Assembly (NCBI GenBank): GCA_030844895.1 | Contig: CM061227.1 | Location: forward strand, 76,496,575-76,560,574 | Origin: Ambrosia x helenae | Lineage: Eukaryota; Streptophyta; Magnoliopsida; Asterales; Asteraceae | DNA length: 64,000 nucleotides | Reading direction: 5' to 3' | In this document: piece by piece, positions 61,882 through 64,000 of the stretch | Layout: every line of letters starts with the position of its first letter | Numbering within the stretch: the first letter of the stretch is position 1 | Notes under the pieces: model-generated | What the model saw: the letters and a program-made list of their open reading frames with translations, nothing else | Told to the model about the DNA's origin: nothing | The model's database searches: none | Position numbers and translations under genes: made by a program

Positions 61882-64000
61882 TGTAACACCCCAACCGATG
61901 GCGGAATCATCGAGGTGCCACGTAGTGACGATTGTTCAAAAGCTCATGGTACTAAAATGTAAATATTATTGAATAATCAAAATTGTCTTACATGGAAATG
62001 GATAATACATTGTCTAAATAAAATGCAAATATTGAAATAACTGAATTGAAATAAAGCACTAAATGTCTCTTGCTAAAGCACTAGATCAAACTGCACCTGA
62101 AACATGTACAAAAATAGGTTTGGTCAACATATGAAATGTTGGTGAGCATTCCTAGATTTGATATATATAGTAGGTTAAAAAGTTTTACAATTCAAGTGCA
62201 AGCTACAGTGCAAATATGTAAACTATGTATCATACAAATGAGCGAAATCAACCCTGTGACTGTATAATGTACTGTATGAACTGTAGTGTACTCAACCAAT
62301 AAATGGATGATAACTTAACACTGGCCACGGATTCTCCGATGAAAAAGGGGGAGAATCAACCTAGGCGGGTTGTCAATCCAAATAGCGCTATCCAATGTTA
62401 AGGTCGGCTTGTACCATGTTAATGATTTCACTAAGTACAAATGTAATCCACATGTATTGTCTAAGCATAAAGCACGTTGTAAGCAATGCACATAGTACTA
62501 GAATTGTATTGTAAAAGTGTAAATTTGAATTTGAATTTGTAATAGTGTACATGTAACACCCCAAAAATGTATAAAAGCAAAAAGGGGGTAGGAATACTCA
62601 CTGTTCACTTAGTAACTTGAATTTGGACTTGGACAACGAAATATGGATTTGAGATTACTCCCAAATAATTAACCTAAAGTAATTGATAATGTGTGAGTGA
62701 AATAACTCTAGAATACATGTATTTCTAGGGCTTCGAATTGGGGATAAACGTTTATTTGATTAATTAATGAATTGTTTATTAAATATATGAAATTTAATAA
62801 ATAAATAAATAAATAAAAGTCTCTTTGTAAAATCTTAAGTTGAATATAATCATAACATAAGGTTTCGAGTATGAAAATAATTTTTATAAAATTATTTTCT
62901 TGAAAATAGAATATTTAATCTAATTATTTCAATTTGTCAAAATATGACTTTAATATTTAAAATCAAATAATTTCTGAATAAAAAAATTGTATTTCAGTTC
63001 TAAATAGTTAGAAATAATTTATGTAAAATTTTGGTGCAAAAATATTAAAAATTGGATTTATTATGAATTAATTATGTTTAAAACTATCAAAAATTGATTA
63101 AAAATATTAAATAAATGATTTTTCAGAAATAAAAATCATTTCTGAAAAGCTTAATGTTATAAAAACTTAGGATAATTTTTGTGGAAATTAATAAGATTGT
63201 TTTGATATTTTTATAGATTTTTATAAATAAAATGGAATAAACTTGATTTATTTATTATATATATTAAATAAATAAATTTTTGAAAACTAAAAATTTGATG
63301 TTGAACTTTTTCATCAGATTAACATAATATAATTTTTGTAGAATTTATAAAAGGGTTTTGGTATTTAAAAATGAATTTTAAAATATATAAATGGATATAT
63401 ACATATAAGTTAAACCAAGAAAAAAAAATGGTGCCTTGTGGGACTCGAACCCTTGTTATCAACCGGCTCAAGTTTTAACTCACAGTGTGTTACCAACTTG
63501 TCTGTGTGATCAGTTGGTGACAATCTTTGTTTTAAAATAATTATATAACTTATCTGATTTATGTGTTCTTCCCCAAAACATCCCACTTCGAGCCCTAGTT
63601 TTGTAATCGTCTCAATTAGCGAGCAATAGCCCCTGAATCCTTGGGGCTATTGTTCACTATGAGCCGATGAGTATAACCCACACAAAAAAAACGAACTTAC
63701 CAACCGTATTCGATGATTTATGCTCGGTCAAAGGAGAAGTCAAACGTGACTCGATTGCTTCGTTGCAGGTTGTTTTATCAGAAATTGAAGGTAAGGAAAT
63801 GCTTATCGGCGATTTAGGATAGTGTAGGGAGGTTCAATTTATAGGACAAGAGTTGGATTGTAGATAGAAAGTTTTTGACCCGTCTTTAAAACTCACGCGT
63901 GATTAAGCTCATTAAGAGCTGAAATTGCGGCCATAACAGTTGTTATAATTGCGAAATGATTAGTCAAACCATTTAATTACCTTTCCAAATTTAGATTCAA
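61882..64000. repeat. GB: LTR of a second element of the GA type, inserted in GA gag, cut by the window end
   Basis: Starts TGTAACACCCCAACCGATGG like GA's LTR and follows it with gaps (ATAGCGCTAT and GGTTCGAGTCC segments in the same order), but is clearly diverged. It interrupts the gag frame after GAGTTCCACA (minus strand). An AACTC (61877-61881) may be the target duplication, but the other end is outside. Minus-strand B-box GGTTCGAGTCC at 63451-63441. It probably has the same antisense orientation, judged from LTR polarity. No coding sequence in the part seen. Confidence 0.7.

Noticed and set aside
1..64000. CRISPR arrays, rRNA genes, complete tRNA genes, bacterial operons
   Set aside because: None seen. 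The sequence is eukaryotic plant nuclear DNA; tRNA-like matches are isolated B boxes or primer sites.

Overview
The window is repeat-dominated nuclear DNA of a flowering plant, probably a eudicot. It shows Sirevirus-type Ty1/copia elements, a long-LTR Ty3/gypsy chromovirus, a FAR1/MULE-type gene with plant introns, and initiator-tRNA-Met primer sites. The transposon families feel Asteraceae-like, but that is an impression and was not tested. I see no intact host gene. Almost everything is a retrotransposon, or a gene broken by one.

Layout. (1) 1-10522: the 3' part of a decayed Sirevirus (SV1) with gag, pol, a third ORF and a 3' LTR at 9837-10522. A 1.6-kb chimeric retro-insertion at 8053-9691 sits in its third ORF. 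That insertion holds an LTR and primer site fused to a truncated ribosomal protein L21 cDNA with poly(A), a 91-bp foldback, and a second cDNA in reverse orientation. (2) 10523-16186: AT-rich DNA with microsatellites and tandem repeats, plus minus-strand exon fragments; one pair reads like a CENH3-type histone tail. (3) 16187-46103: one FAR1/FHY3-like (MULE transposase) gene, dead through in-frame stops and split by two nested insertions with perfect 5-bp target duplications. The insertions are a nearly intact 15.1-kb Sirevirus (SV2, 19360-34502, duplication AGTTA, LTRs almost identical) and a 10.8-kb Tekay/Del-like gypsy in antisense (TK, 34788-45616, duplication CTATT). (4) 46104-49971: two unrecognised repeat-bearing ORFs in AT-rich DNA. 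(5) 49972-57556: a gag-only Sirevirus derivative (SV3) with a duplicated 3' internal end upstream of its first LTR, a MITE, and a second leader inside gag. (6) 57557-64000: a gypsy element with gag but no visible pol (GA, antisense) inserted in the SV3 3' LTR. A second related element (GB) is inserted in its gag and runs off the window.

How the parts work together. The most interesting signal is the shared expression architecture of the Sireviruses. At the gag-pol border all three copies keep a gag stop codon embedded in a branch-point-like CTAAT, followed 20-25 nt later by TGTGCAG, with pol always open in phase 0 from that AG. The gag-to-pol frame itself is not conserved, which points to splicing rather than frameshifting. 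In SV2 the third ORF is preceded by its own U3-like motif array, a TATA box and a 3' splice site. A block of about 600 nt downstream of pol is recognisably conserved between SV2 and SV3 although SV3 has lost pol. The L21 chimera records several reverse-transcriptase template switches in one molecule.
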